Below, piece after piece: positions 1-5,593 of a stretch of 5,880 bases of DNA (its first letter is position 1; every line of letters starts with the position of its first letter). The position numbers and the translations under genes were made by a program. Below the pieces are notes generated by a model. The model was not told where the DNA came from. It ran no database searches and saw nothing but the letters and a program-made list of their open reading frames with translations. Location of the stretch: NCBI GenBank assembly GCA_903920405.1, contig CAIXMC010000374.1:1-5880 (forward strand), in the 5' to 3' direction. This stretch comes from an uncultured beta proteobacterium (GTDB taxonomy: Bacteria > Pseudomonadota > Gammaproteobacteria > Burkholderiales > Burkholderiaceae_C).

Positions 1-172
1 GACCGGTGCCATTGAATTGGCAGAAGGTAAGGAAATGGTCATGCCTGGCGATAACGTTTCCGTCACCGTCAAGCTGATTGCCCCCATCGCCATGGAAGAA
101 GGTCTGCGTTTTGCCATCCGTGAAGGTGGCAAGACTGTGGGTGCAGGTGTGGTTTCCAAAATTATTGCGTAA
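1..172 (+). CDS. tuf: Elongation factor Tu, C-terminal end (partial, 5' end outside window)
   Basis: This is the last 56 codons plus TAA of EF-Tu, the GTPase that carries aminoacyl-tRNA to the ribosomal A site in the cytoplasm. The reading frame starts at base 2. The visible part is the end of beta-barrel domain 3, with the family hallmarks [28 protein letters not shown] and the closing TVGAGVV. The catalytic G domain lies outside the window. The stop codon TAA (170-172) overlaps the ribosome binding site of rpsJ, and only 9 bases separate the two genes, so tuf and rpsJ are very probably co-transcribed. This fits the fused str-S10 arrangement (fusA-tuf-rpsJ) common in betaproteobacteria. Many such genomes carry a second, nearly identical tuf copy, and the window cannot show whether this one does. 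Identity is essentially certain. Confidence 0.97.
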   Translation, partial: TGAIELAEGKEMVMPGDNVSVTVKLIAPIAMEEGLRFAIREGGKTVGAGVVSKIIA

Positions 173-181
173 GGACTCACT

Positions 182-496
182 GTGGCAACGAAACAAAAAA
201 TCCGCATTCGCCTCAAAGCATATGATTACAAGCTGATTGACCAGTCAGCGGCAGAGATTGTTGATACGGCCAAGCGTACGGGGGCGATTGTCAGAGGTCC
301 CGTTCCACTGCCTACTCGCATGAAGCGATTTGACATTTTACGTTCACCTCACGTCAATAAAACCAGCCGTGATCAGTTTGAAATTCGTACCCACCAACGC
401 CTGATTGATATTGTTGATCCTACTGACAAAACGGTGGATGCCCTGATGAAACTCGATTTGCCAGCGGGCGTTGATGTCGAGATCAAATTGCAGTAG
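182..496 (+). CDS. rpsJ: 30S ribosomal protein S10 (NusE)
   Basis: S10 is a protein of the head of the small ribosomal subunit. In its second role, as NusE, it pairs with NusB in transcription antitermination and contacts NusG to couple transcription with translation. The 104 residues match the usual length of about 103. Visible signatures are [14 protein letters not shown] near the start, [15 protein letters not shown] (residues 32-46), [17 protein letters not shown] (55-71, the extended loop buried in the ribosome) and the closing [12 protein letters not shown]. The start is GTG at 182, supported by AAGGA at 171-175 with 6 bases of spacing and by family alignment; no ATG start is available. 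The ribosome binding site lies over the tuf stop codon, so translation is probably coupled to tuf. After its TAG stop comes the only large spacer of the operon (165 bases before rplC). Confidence 0.97.
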   Translation: MATKQKIRIRLKAYDYKLIDQSAAEIVDTAKRTGAIVRGPVPLPTRMKRFDILRSPHVNKTSRDQFEIRTHQRLIDIVDPTDKTVDALMKLDLPAGVDVEIKLQ

Positions 497-507
497 TTCA
501 GTAACGT

Positions 508-534
508 TTGTCTCATATTTGCAGGCCTTATAAT
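508..534 (+). promoter_or_regulatory. Candidate sigma-70 promoter in the rpsJ-rplC spacer
   Basis: A perfect TATAAT lies at 529-534. The best -35 match upstream is TTGTCT at 508-513 (4 of 6 consensus bases), but the spacing is 15 bases, shorter than the preferred 16-18. Transcription would begin near 541 and give a leader of about 120 bases before rplC. The position, 12 bases after the rpsJ stop and in the only non-coding gap of the operon, favours a real internal promoter that supplements read-through from tuf-rpsJ. No extended -10 TGn is present. The call rests on sequence match alone. Confidence 0.5.
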
Positions 535-548
535 CTGCGGTTTTGTTG

Positions 549-596
549 AATCTGCCTTCCGCATGGGCAGAGTTAATTCGGCAAATTTTTATTAAC
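549..596 (+). promoter_or_regulatory. Two consecutive inverted repeats in the rplC leader
   Basis: The first repeat pairs TCTGCC (551-556) with GGCAGA (566-571) around a 9-base loop. The second pairs GTTAAT (572-577) with ATTAAC (591-596) around a 13-base loop. The two stems abut, so they could stack in the transcript. The loop of the first contains CCGCA (559-563), complementary to TGCGG at 536-540, which overlaps the predicted transcription start. A pseudoknot is therefore possible on read-through transcripts only. The first hairpin is not directly followed by a T-run, so it is not a classical terminator. A role in regulation is inference. Confidence 0.35.
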
Positions 597-600
597 AGTC

Positions 601-647
601 CTTTCACAAAAAAACAGCGCGGCCAATTGAAGTTGTGCTGGTGAAAG
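601..647 (+). promoter_or_regulatory. Strong hairpin just upstream of the rplC ribosome binding site
   Basis: CTTTCAC (601-607) pairs perfectly with GTGAAAG (641-647). Inside this, CAGCGC (615-620) pairs with GTGCTG (635-640), with one G-U pair. On the 5' side the two helices are separated by a bulge of seven A residues (608-614); on the 3' side they are continuous. The loop is 621-634. That gives 13 base pairs ending 4 bases before GGAG (652-655) of rplC. The placement suits a translational control or protein-binding site. In E. coli the equivalent operon is controlled by L4 binding to a leader ahead of rpsJ, which is absent here; that this hairpin takes over such a role is speculation. Confidence 0.5.
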
Positions 648-650
648 TTA

Positions 651-664
651 CGGAGAAAACAATG
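651..664 (+). promoter_or_regulatory. rplC ribosome binding site and start codon
   Basis: CGGAG at 651-655 lies 6 bases before ATG at 662. This fixes the rplC start, because the same frame is open further upstream and offers an alternative TTG/GTG-type start at 635. That upstream start would fall inside the leader hairpin, has no Shine-Dalgarno sequence, and would add nine residues not expected in the family. Betaproteobacterial L3 proteins begin MSLSN. Confidence 0.85.
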
Positions 665-1354
665 AGTCTTAGCAATCGCTTAGGGTTGCTTGGGCGCAAG
701 GTTGGCATGATGCGTCTGTTTACAGATGACGGGGTTGCAATCCCCGTCACTGTGATCGATGTCTCCAACAATCGCGTAACCCAAGTCAAAACCCAAGAGA
801 GGGATGGTTATGTTGCTTTGCAAGTGACTTATGGCACACGCAAAGCATCTCGCGTCAATAAGCCTACAGCGGGTCACTTGGCCAAAGCAGGTGTCGAAGC
901 TGGCGAAATCATTCATGAATTCCGTGTGACGGATGAAACTGCATCCAGCTACCAACCAGGTTTTTTTGTTTCTGTGTCTTCAATTTTTGAAGCAGGGCAA
1001 AAAGTTGATGTTCAAGGTACTACCATCGGTAAGGGCTTCGCTGGTACCATCAAGCGCCACCACATGAGTTCGCAACGTGCATCGCATGGCAACAGCCGAT
1101 CGCACAATGTGCCTGGTTCTATTGGCATGGCGCAAGACCCTGGCCGTGTGTTTCCGGGTAAGCGCATGACAGGCCATTTGGGTGTTGATTTGGTCACAAC
1201 CCAAAATCTGGACATTGCGCGCATTGATACAGAGCGTCAGTTGCTCATGATCAAGGGTGCAGTTCCTGGTTATGCAGGTGGTTTTGTCACCGTTCGTCCT
1301 GCGGTCAAAGTTAAACATGCTGGCGCACATGCTACTAACAAAGGACCAAACTGA
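662..1354 (+). CDS. rplC: 50S ribosomal protein L3
   Basis: L3 is an early-assembly protein that binds 23S rRNA near its 3' end and sends a long loop towards the peptidyl transferase centre. The product is 230 residues, somewhat longer than E. coli L3 (209) because of an N-terminal MSLSNR addition, small internal insertions and a C-terminal tail (about 218-230, ending ATNKGPN). Signatures are [17 protein letters not shown] (8-24), [17 protein letters not shown] (119-135) and [14 protein letters not shown] (142-155), the last belonging to the loop that reaches the active centre. Residue 156 is Met at the position aligned with Gln150 of E. coli L3, which PrmB methylates there. The gene ends TGA and shares one base with the rplD ATG (TGATG), implying translational coupling. 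The start at 662 is fixed by its Shine-Dalgarno sequence and by family alignment. Confidence 0.97.
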   Translation: MSLSNRLGLLGRKVGMMRLFTDDGVAIPVTVIDVSNNRVTQVKTQERDGYVALQVTYGTRKASRVNKPTAGHLAKAGVEAGEIIHEFRVTDETASSYQPGFFVSVSSIFEAGQKVDVQGTTIGKGFAGTIKRHHMSSQRASHGNSRSHNVPGSIGMAQDPGRVFPGKRMTGHLGVDLVTTQNLDIARIDTERQLLMIKGAVPGYAGGFVTVRPAVKVKHAGAHATNKGPN

Positions 1355-1974
1355 TGCAAATCGAACTCCTCAACGATCAAGGACAGGCAGCATCATCGCT
1401 TGATGTGTCTGAAGCTGTGTTTGGTCGTGCATACAACGAAGACTTGGTTCACCAAATCGTTGTGGCATTCCAGGCCAATGCTCGCCAAGGAAGCCGTGCC
1501 CAGAAAGACCGTGAACAGGTTCATCACTCCACCAAAAAACCTTTCAAGCAAAAAGGAACAGGCAGAGCGCGTGCCGGTATGACTTCATCGCCGCTCTGGC
1601 GTGGGGGTGGCCGGATATTTCCAAACTCACCCAATGAAAATTTCACACAAAAAATCAACAAAAAAATGTACCGTGCTGGTATGACTGTCATTTTTTCTCA
1701 GTTGGTGCGTGAGGGGCGTTTGGCTGCTGTGGATGCCCTGACGGTGGAATCACCTAAAACTCGCGTGTTGGCCGCCAAGTTCAAGGCCATGAACCTTGGT
1801 TCTGTCTTGGTTATCGCCGACAAGGTCGATGAAAATCTTTACTTGGCATCACGCAATCTGCCTAACGTATTGGTAGTTGAACCACGTTACGCTGATCCTG
1901 TTTCACTCGTTCACTTTCACAAGGTTTTGGTCACCAAAGCTGCCGTGGGTACTCTTCAGGAGATGTTTGCATGA
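1354..1974 (+). CDS. rplD: 50S ribosomal protein L4
   Basis: L4 is a primary 23S rRNA-binding protein whose long loop lines the exit tunnel constriction. In E. coli it is also the autogenous repressor of the S10 operon. The 206 residues are close to the usual length. The tunnel loop is visible at about 45-105: [33 protein letters not shown] (62-75) and [12 protein letters not shown] (79-90), then INKKMYR (101-107). K67 aligns with E. coli Lys63, a known macrolide-resistance site, and is unchanged. The globular part ends with [18 protein letters not shown]. The ATG overlaps the rplC stop by one base, with AAGGA at 1341-1345 eight bases upstream. The 3' end overlaps rplW by four bases (ATGA). 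Whether L4 regulates this operon cannot be told from the sequence, but the structured leader ahead of rplC is the obvious place to look. Confidence 0.97.
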   Translation: MQIELLNDQGQAASSLDVSEAVFGRAYNEDLVHQIVVAFQANARQGSRAQKDREQVHHSTKKPFKQKGTGRARAGMTSSPLWRGGGRIFPNSPNENFTQKINKKMYRAGMTVIFSQLVREGRLAAVDALTVESPKTRVLAAKFKAMNLGSVLVIADKVDENLYLASRNLPNVLVVEPRYADPVSLVHFHKVLVTKAAVGTLQEMFA

Positions 1975-2297
1975 GCCACGGACACCATCCACTTAAATTC
2001 GATGAAGGCCGATTGATGCAAGTGCTAAAAGCACCTGTTATATCGGAAAAGTCCACCTTGGTTGCCAAAAATGGCAGCGTAGTCACTTTCAAGGTGCTGC
2101 AAGATGCAACCAAGTATGAAATCAAGGCTGCAGTGGAACTCATGTTCAAGGTCGAAGTTAGAGCAGTTTCGGTTTTGAATATCAAGGGAAAAACCAAACG
2201 TTTTGGCAAGTGTATAGGTCGGCGTGACAATATTCGCAAAGCTTATGTCATGCTTAAACCAGGTTTTAAGCTCAATTTTGGCGCGGAGGCTGCATAA
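1971..2297 (+). CDS. rplW: 50S ribosomal protein L23
   Basis: L23 sits at the exit of the peptide tunnel and is the docking site for trigger factor and signal recognition particle. The core signatures are [14 protein letters not shown] (14-27), [16 protein letters not shown] and [26 protein letters not shown]. Glu26 in the PVISEK motif corresponds to the glutamate (E. coli Glu18) that contacts trigger factor. The 108 residues include a His-rich start ([13 protein letters not shown]) slightly longer than usual. An in-frame ATG at Met16 could be an alternative start, but the start at 1971 has AGGAG at 1958-1962 and forms a four-base ATGA overlap with the rplD stop, the usual sign of coupling. 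Only three bases separate its stop from rplB. Confidence 0.96.
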   Translation: MSHGHHPLKFDEGRLMQVLKAPVISEKSTLVAKNGSVVTFKVLQDATKYEIKAAVELMFKVEVRAVSVLNIKGKTKRFGKCIGRRDNIRKAYVMLKPGFKLNFGAEAA

Positions 2298-2300
2298 ATC

Positions 2301-3125
2301 ATGGCCGTCATCAAAATGAAACCCACTTCACCAGGCCGTCGTGGCGTGGTGAAAGTTACGCGAGATCATCTCTTTAAAGGTGATCCATATGCGCCATTGT
2401 TGGAGCCTCAGTTTCAGAAGGCAGGTCGCAACAACAATGGTCACATCACCACACGTCACAAGGGTGGTGGTCACAAACACCACTACCGCGTTGTCGATTT
2501 TCATCGTAACAAAGATGGTATCCCTGCGAAAGTTGAGCGCCTTGAATATGACCCCAACCGATCAGCGCATATAGCTCTTGTGTGCTATGCCGACGGCGAA
2601 CGTCGTTACATCATTGCTCCGCGTGGCTTAGAGGTGGGAGGTTCTATTCAAAGTGGCGCCGAGGCTCCTGTTCGTGTGGGCAACACCTTACCCATTCGCA
2701 ATATTCCGGTTGGTTCGGTGGTTCACTGTATTGAATTAAAAATTGGCAAAGGTGCGCAACTTGTCCGTTCCGCCGGTGCATCAGCTACCTTGCTGGCACG
2801 AGAGGGCACTTATGCCCAGGTGCGCATGCGTTCAGGGGAAGTTCGCAAAATTCACATTGACTGTCGTGCCACTTTGGGTCAGGTTGCCAATGAAGAACAC
2901 AGCTTGCGCCAACTTGGTAAAGCAGGTGTTAAGCGCTGGATGGGTATTCGTCCTACCGTTCGCGGTGTCGTTATGAATCCTGTTGATCACCCACATGGTG
3001 GTGGCGAAGGCAAGACTGGCGAAGGTCGTCATCCTGTTGATCCTTGGGGTAATTTGACCAAGGGCTACCGCACCCGTAACAATAAGCGCACTCAAGTCAT
3101 GATCGTGTCGCGTCGCAAGAAGTAA
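2301..3125 (+). CDS. rplB: 50S ribosomal protein L2
   Basis: L2 is the largest and most conserved protein near the peptidyl transferase centre and helps join the subunits. The product is 274 residues, the standard length. The N-terminal OB-fold region holds [20 protein letters not shown] (44-63) and [17 protein letters not shown] (78-94). The SH3-like region follows with [10 protein letters not shown] (105-114) and [11 protein letters not shown]. The C-terminal signature is [14 protein letters not shown] (225-238), whose His of the DHPHGGG motif (about residue 230) is the conserved residue implicated near the active centre. The tail is basic (SRRKK). GGAGG at 2285-2289, inside the end of rplW, lies 11 bases before the ATG. 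The long - strand open frame across 2832-3506 is a shadow of this gene and its neighbours. Confidence 0.98.
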   Translation: MAVIKMKPTSPGRRGVVKVTRDHLFKGDPYAPLLEPQFQKAGRNNNGHITTRHKGGGHKHHYRVVDFHRNKDGIPAKVERLEYDPNRSAHIALVCYADGERRYIIAPRGLEVGGSIQSGAEAPVRVGNTLPIRNIPVGSVVHCIELKIGKGAQLVRSAGASATLLAREGTYAQVRMRSGEVRKIHIDCRATLGQVANEEHSLRQLGKAGVKRWMGIRPTVRGVVMNPVDHPHGGGEGKTGEGRHPVDPWGNLTKGYRTRNNKRTQVMIVSRRKK

Positions 3126-3137
3126 AGGGAAGGCTAA

Positions 3138-3416
3138 ATGACTCGTTCTCTCAAAAAAGGCCCTTTTGTCGATCATCATTTGGTTGCAAAAACTGAAAAA
3201 GCCATTGCTAGCAAGGACAAAAGACCTATTAAAACTTGGTCTCGTCGTTCCATGGTACTGCCTGAATTTATTGGTTTGACCATTGCCGTGCATAACGGTA
3301 AGCAGCATGTACCTGTCTATATCACTGACCAAATGGTGGGCCACAAGTTGGGAGAGTTTGCGCTCACCCGTACTTTTAAGGGTCATCCTGCGGACAAAAA
3401 AGTTCAAAAGAAATAA
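3138..3416 (+). CDS. rpsS: 30S ribosomal protein S19
   Basis: S19 is a protein of the small-subunit head that forms a complex with S13 and contacts the A-site tRNA region and the inter-subunit bridge. The 92 residues match the family. The sequence begins with the signature [15 protein letters not shown], continues with [19 protein letters not shown] (31-49), and has the diagnostic motif [21 protein letters not shown] (60-80), then KGHPADKK. The AAGGGAAGG stretch at 3125-3133 precedes the ATG by 4 bases, and the gap from the rplB stop is 12 bases. A basic C-terminus (KKVQKK) is typical. Nothing unusual was seen. Confidence 0.97.
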   Translation: MTRSLKKGPFVDHHLVAKTEKAIASKDKRPIKTWSRRSMVLPEFIGLTIAVHNGKQHVPVYITDQMVGHKLGEFALTRTFKGHPADKKVQKK

Positions 3417-3426
3417 GGAATTGACC

Positions 3427-3756
3427 ATGGAAACACGCGCAACCCTTCGTGGGGTTCGTCTTTCGGTCGATAAAGGCCGCTTGGTCGCGGATTTGATTCG
3501 TGGCAAGAAAGTCGATCACGCACTTAACATTTTGCAGTTTACGCAAAAAAAAGCTGCCGTCATCATTCGCAAGGTTTTGGAATCTGCCGTTGCCAACGCA
3601 GAACATAACGACGGTGCAGATATCGACGCATTGAAAGTCACAACCATTTACGTTGAACAAGGTGCATCACTCAGGCGCTTCACGGCCCGCGCAAAAGGTC
3701 GTGGCAATCAAATCAGAAAACCCACATGCCATGTGTATGTGACGGTTGGTTACTGA
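3427..3756 (+). CDS. rplV: 50S ribosomal protein L22
   Basis: L22 binds 23S rRNA during early assembly, and its long beta-hairpin reaches into the exit tunnel opposite L4. The product is 109 residues, as in related betaproteobacteria. It begins [22 protein letters not shown], contains [11 protein letters not shown] (34-44) and [16 protein letters not shown] (52-67), and has the hairpin at about 78-98 ([21 protein letters not shown]). The segment corresponding to the E. coli Met82-Lys83-Arg84 tip, whose deletion gives macrolide resistance, is not deleted. The frame is open well upstream (to 3283), but the ATG at 3427 is preferred. It matches the family N-terminus and has AAGGA at 3415-3419 seven bases upstream; a longer start would overlap rpsS heavily. 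The gap to rpsC is 16 bases. Confidence 0.96.
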   Translation: METRATLRGVRLSVDKGRLVADLIRGKKVDHALNILQFTQKKAAVIIRKVLESAVANAEHNDGADIDALKVTTIYVEQGASLRRFTARAKGRGNQIRKPTCHVYVTVGY

Positions 3757-3772
3757 AAAAGGCCAGGAACTT

Positions 3773-4660
3773 ATGGGACAAAAAATCCATCCAACCGGTT
3801 TTCGTTTGTCGATCAGTCGCAATTGGTCATCTCGCTGGTATGCAAAGGACCGCGATTTTGCAGCTATGTTGGCTGAAGACATCAAGGTACGTGATTACTT
3901 GAAGGCCAAACTGAAGAACGCATCTGTTTCGCGTATCCTGATTGAGCGTCCAGCCAAAAGTGCTCGCATTACCATTTTCTCTGCACGACCAGGTGTTGTC
4001 ATTGGCAAAAAAGGTGAAGATATTGAAAACCTCAAGCGTGACTTAGGTCGTCAGCTCGGTGTGCCAGTCGCTATTAATATTGAGGAAGTTCGCAAGCCCG
4101 AAATTGATGCCAAGCTTATTGCGGATTCCATTACGCAACAGCTTGAAAAGCGTATCATGTTTCGCCGTGCAATGAAACGTGCCATGCAAAATGCCATGCG
4201 TTTGGGTGCTTTGGGTATCAAAATCATGTCTTCTGGTCGCTTGAATGGCATTGAAATTGCTCGTACCGAGTGGTATCGTGAAGGCCGCGTGCCACTGCAC
4301 ACCTTACGTGCTGATATTGACTACGGCACATCTGAAGCTAAAACTACTTACGGTGTGATTGGTGTAAAGGTGTGGGTTTATAAGGGCGATACCTTGGGTC
4401 GCAATGACCTGCCCGTCGCTGACACCCGTTCTGAAGAAGATCGTCGTCCACGAGCACCAAGGCGTGATGATCGTGGTACACGTCCGGGTTCTGATCGCCC
4501 TGCCTCTCGTGGCGCACGTCGCCCTGTGGGCAGTAACAATTCACCCACGGATGGCAGTGATAAACCTGATGTCATGGGTTCTGATGCCAACAAACCTGCC
4601 CTTAAACGAGTCCGCAAGATTGGTGCGCCAGTAGTGCCATCTGAAGGCAAAGGAGAATAA
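3773..4660 (+). CDS. rpsC: 30S ribosomal protein S3, with long C-terminal tail
   Basis: S3 lies at the mRNA entry channel of the small subunit and contributes to the ribosome's mRNA helicase activity. The product is 295 residues against 233 in E. coli. The N-terminal domain starts [12 protein letters not shown]. The KH domain carries the GKKG loop at 78-81 ([12 protein letters not shown]). Arg131, Arg132 and Lys135, the residues linked to helicase activity, are all present in [10 protein letters not shown]. The C-terminal domain ends with [17 protein letters not shown] (194-210). After this comes a tail of about 85 residues rich in Arg, Pro, Asp, Ser and Gly, with no predicted fold. It ends KRVRKIG...GKGE, which resembles what I recall of Comamonadaceae S3. 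The ATG at 3773 is chosen over one at 3746 by family alignment and the AGGA at 3765-3768. Its stop is two bases before rplP. Confidence 0.97.
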   Translation: MGQKIHPTGFRLSISRNWSSRWYAKDRDFAAMLAEDIKVRDYLKAKLKNASVSRILIERPAKSARITIFSARPGVVIGKKGEDIENLKRDLGRQLGVPVAINIEEVRKPEIDAKLIADSITQQLEKRIMFRRAMKRAMQNAMRLGALGIKIMSSGRLNGIEIARTEWYREGRVPLHTLRADIDYGTSEAKTTYGVIGVKVWVYKGDTLGRNDLPVADTRSEEDRRPRAPRRDDRGTRPGSDRPASRGARRPVGSNNSPTDGSDKPDVMGSDANKPALKRVRKIGAPVVPSEGKGE

Positions 4661-4662
4661 CA

Positions 4663-5079
4663 ATGTTGCAACCCGCTCGTCGCAAGTATCGCAAAGAGCA
4701 AAAAGGCCGTAACACAGGCCTAGCAGGCAGAGGCAGTTCGGTCTCGTTCGGCGACTTTGGACTAAAGTGCATTGATCGTGGTCGATTGACTGCCCGTCAG
4801 ATTGAAGCTGCTCGCCGTGCTATATCTCGTCACGTCAAACGTGGTGGTCGCATCTGGATTCGCGTCTTTCCTGACAAACCCATTTCGCAAAAGCCTGCAG
4901 AAGTTCGTATGGGTAATGGTAAAGGCAGTCCTGAATACTATGTTGCGGAAATTCAGCCCGGAAAAATTGTGTTTGAAATTGTGGGTGTAACTGAAGAATT
5001 GGCTCGTGAAGCATTTCGACTGGCTGCGGCCAAGTTGCCTTTGCGAACCACTTTTGTTGCCCGCATGATGGGGCAGTAA
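4663..5079 (+). CDS. rplP: 50S ribosomal protein L16
   Basis: L16 binds near the A-site tRNA and is added late in large-subunit assembly, where it is needed for full peptidyl transferase activity. The product is 138 residues, two more than E. coli. It begins [17 protein letters not shown] and continues with [31 protein letters not shown] (40-60), [17 protein letters not shown] (62-78) and [21 protein letters not shown] (81-101). Arg82 aligns with E. coli Arg81, the residue hydroxylated by the oxygenase RoxA (YcfD), so the modification site is kept; whether the enzyme exists here is unknown. AAGGAG at 4650-4655 precedes the ATG by 7 bases and overlaps the end of rpsC, and only two bases lie between the genes. 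Confidence 0.97.
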   Translation: MLQPARRKYRKEQKGRNTGLAGRGSSVSFGDFGLKCIDRGRLTARQIEAARRAISRHVKRGGRIWIRVFPDKPISQKPAEVRMGNGKGSPEYYVAEIQPGKIVFEIVGVTEELAREAFRLAAAKLPLRTTFVARMMGQ

Positions 5080-5094
5080 AGGAGCCAAATTTTT

Positions 5095-5325
5095 ATGAAA
5101 ACATCAGAATTACGACAAAAAAACAGATCTGAATTGCAACTTGAAATTATTGAGTTGCAAAAAGCTCATTTTGGTCTGCGCATGCGAAAAAGCGCTCAAA
5201 AACTTAAAAATATACATGCGCTGTCTACTGCTCGTCGTCAGATAGCACGCGCTAAGACCATTCTTGCCGAAAAACAGCGGACTGAAAAATCCGCCAACAC
5301 GGGAGTTACCGATGACAGAAACTAA
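5095..5325 (+). CDS. rpmC: 50S ribosomal protein L29, with extended C-terminus
   Basis: L29 is a small two-helix protein beside L23 at the tunnel exit. The N-terminal helix ([18 protein letters not shown]), the [17 protein letters not shown] turn region (22-38) and the second helix ([16 protein letters not shown], about 46-61) are clear. The product is 76 residues, against about 63-65 in the family. The extra 12 or so residues ([15 protein letters not shown] region) are polar and look unstructured. The extension runs 14 bases into rpsQ, in a different frame. It probably arose by loss of the usual stop, because the normal family end falls near residue 62-64. AAAGGAG at 5078-5084, on the rplP stop, is 10 bases from the ATG. 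The overlap implies translational coupling to rpsQ. Confidence 0.95.
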   Translation: MKTSELRQKNRSELQLEIIELQKAHFGLRMRKSAQKLKNIHALSTARRQIARAKTILAEKQRTEKSANTGVTDDRN

Positions 5326-5581
5326 GCCATCCCTCAAACGCACTTTGATTGGCAAGGTGGTCAGTGATAAACGCAGCAAAACCATTACGGTGTTGATTGA
5401 GCGTCGTGTTAAGCACGATTTGTACGAAAAGATTGTTGTCAAGTCCAGCAAATATCATGCTCATGATGAAAAAAGTGAATACAAGGTCGGTGATATAGTT
5501 GAAATTGTGGAAAGTCGGCCTATTTCAAAAACAAAAAACTGGGTTGCAACCCGCTTGGTTGAAAAAGCTTTATTGGTTTAG
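5312..5581 (+). CDS. rpsQ: 30S ribosomal protein S17
   Basis: S17 is an early-binding OB-fold protein of the small-subunit body, attached to 16S rRNA helices 7 and 11. The 89 residues match the family. Features are [28 protein letters not shown] (8-35, strands 1-2 of the barrel), [30 protein letters not shown] (48-77, with the signature [16 protein letters not shown]) and the closing [11 protein letters not shown]. The frame is open upstream to 5264, but the ATG at 5312 fits the family start ([13 protein letters not shown]). It also has GGGAG at 5301-5305, six bases ahead. It overlaps rpmC by 14 bases. It is the last ribosomal gene in the window: rplN does not follow within the remaining 299 bases. 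No convincing intrinsic terminator follows the TAG stop. Confidence 0.97.
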   Translation: MTETKPSLKRTLIGKVVSDKRSKTITVLIERRVKHDLYEKIVVKSSKYHAHDEKSEYKVGDIVEIVESRPISKTKNWVATRLVEKALLV

Positions 5582-5593
5582 GCTCAATACCAT

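Noticed and set aside
563..595. Ten-codon upstream reading frame (ATG GGC AGA ... TAA) in the rplC leader.
   Set aside because: It has no Shine-Dalgarno sequence, and a frame this short is expected by chance.
635..661. Upstream start for rplC giving nine more residues.
   Set aside because: It has no Shine-Dalgarno sequence, lies within the leader hairpin, and does not agree with the family N-terminus.
2832..3506. 224-codon open frame on the - strand across rplB, rpsS and rplV.
   Set aside because: It is fully antisense to three certain ribosomal genes, has no recognisable domain, and is explained by their codon use.
5541..5552. Perfect 12-base palindrome GGGTTGCAACCC inside rpsQ, and a 13-base match to the start of rplP (4665-4677).
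   Set aside because: Both lie in conserved codons (VATR and LQPAR), so coincidence is the simplest explanation.
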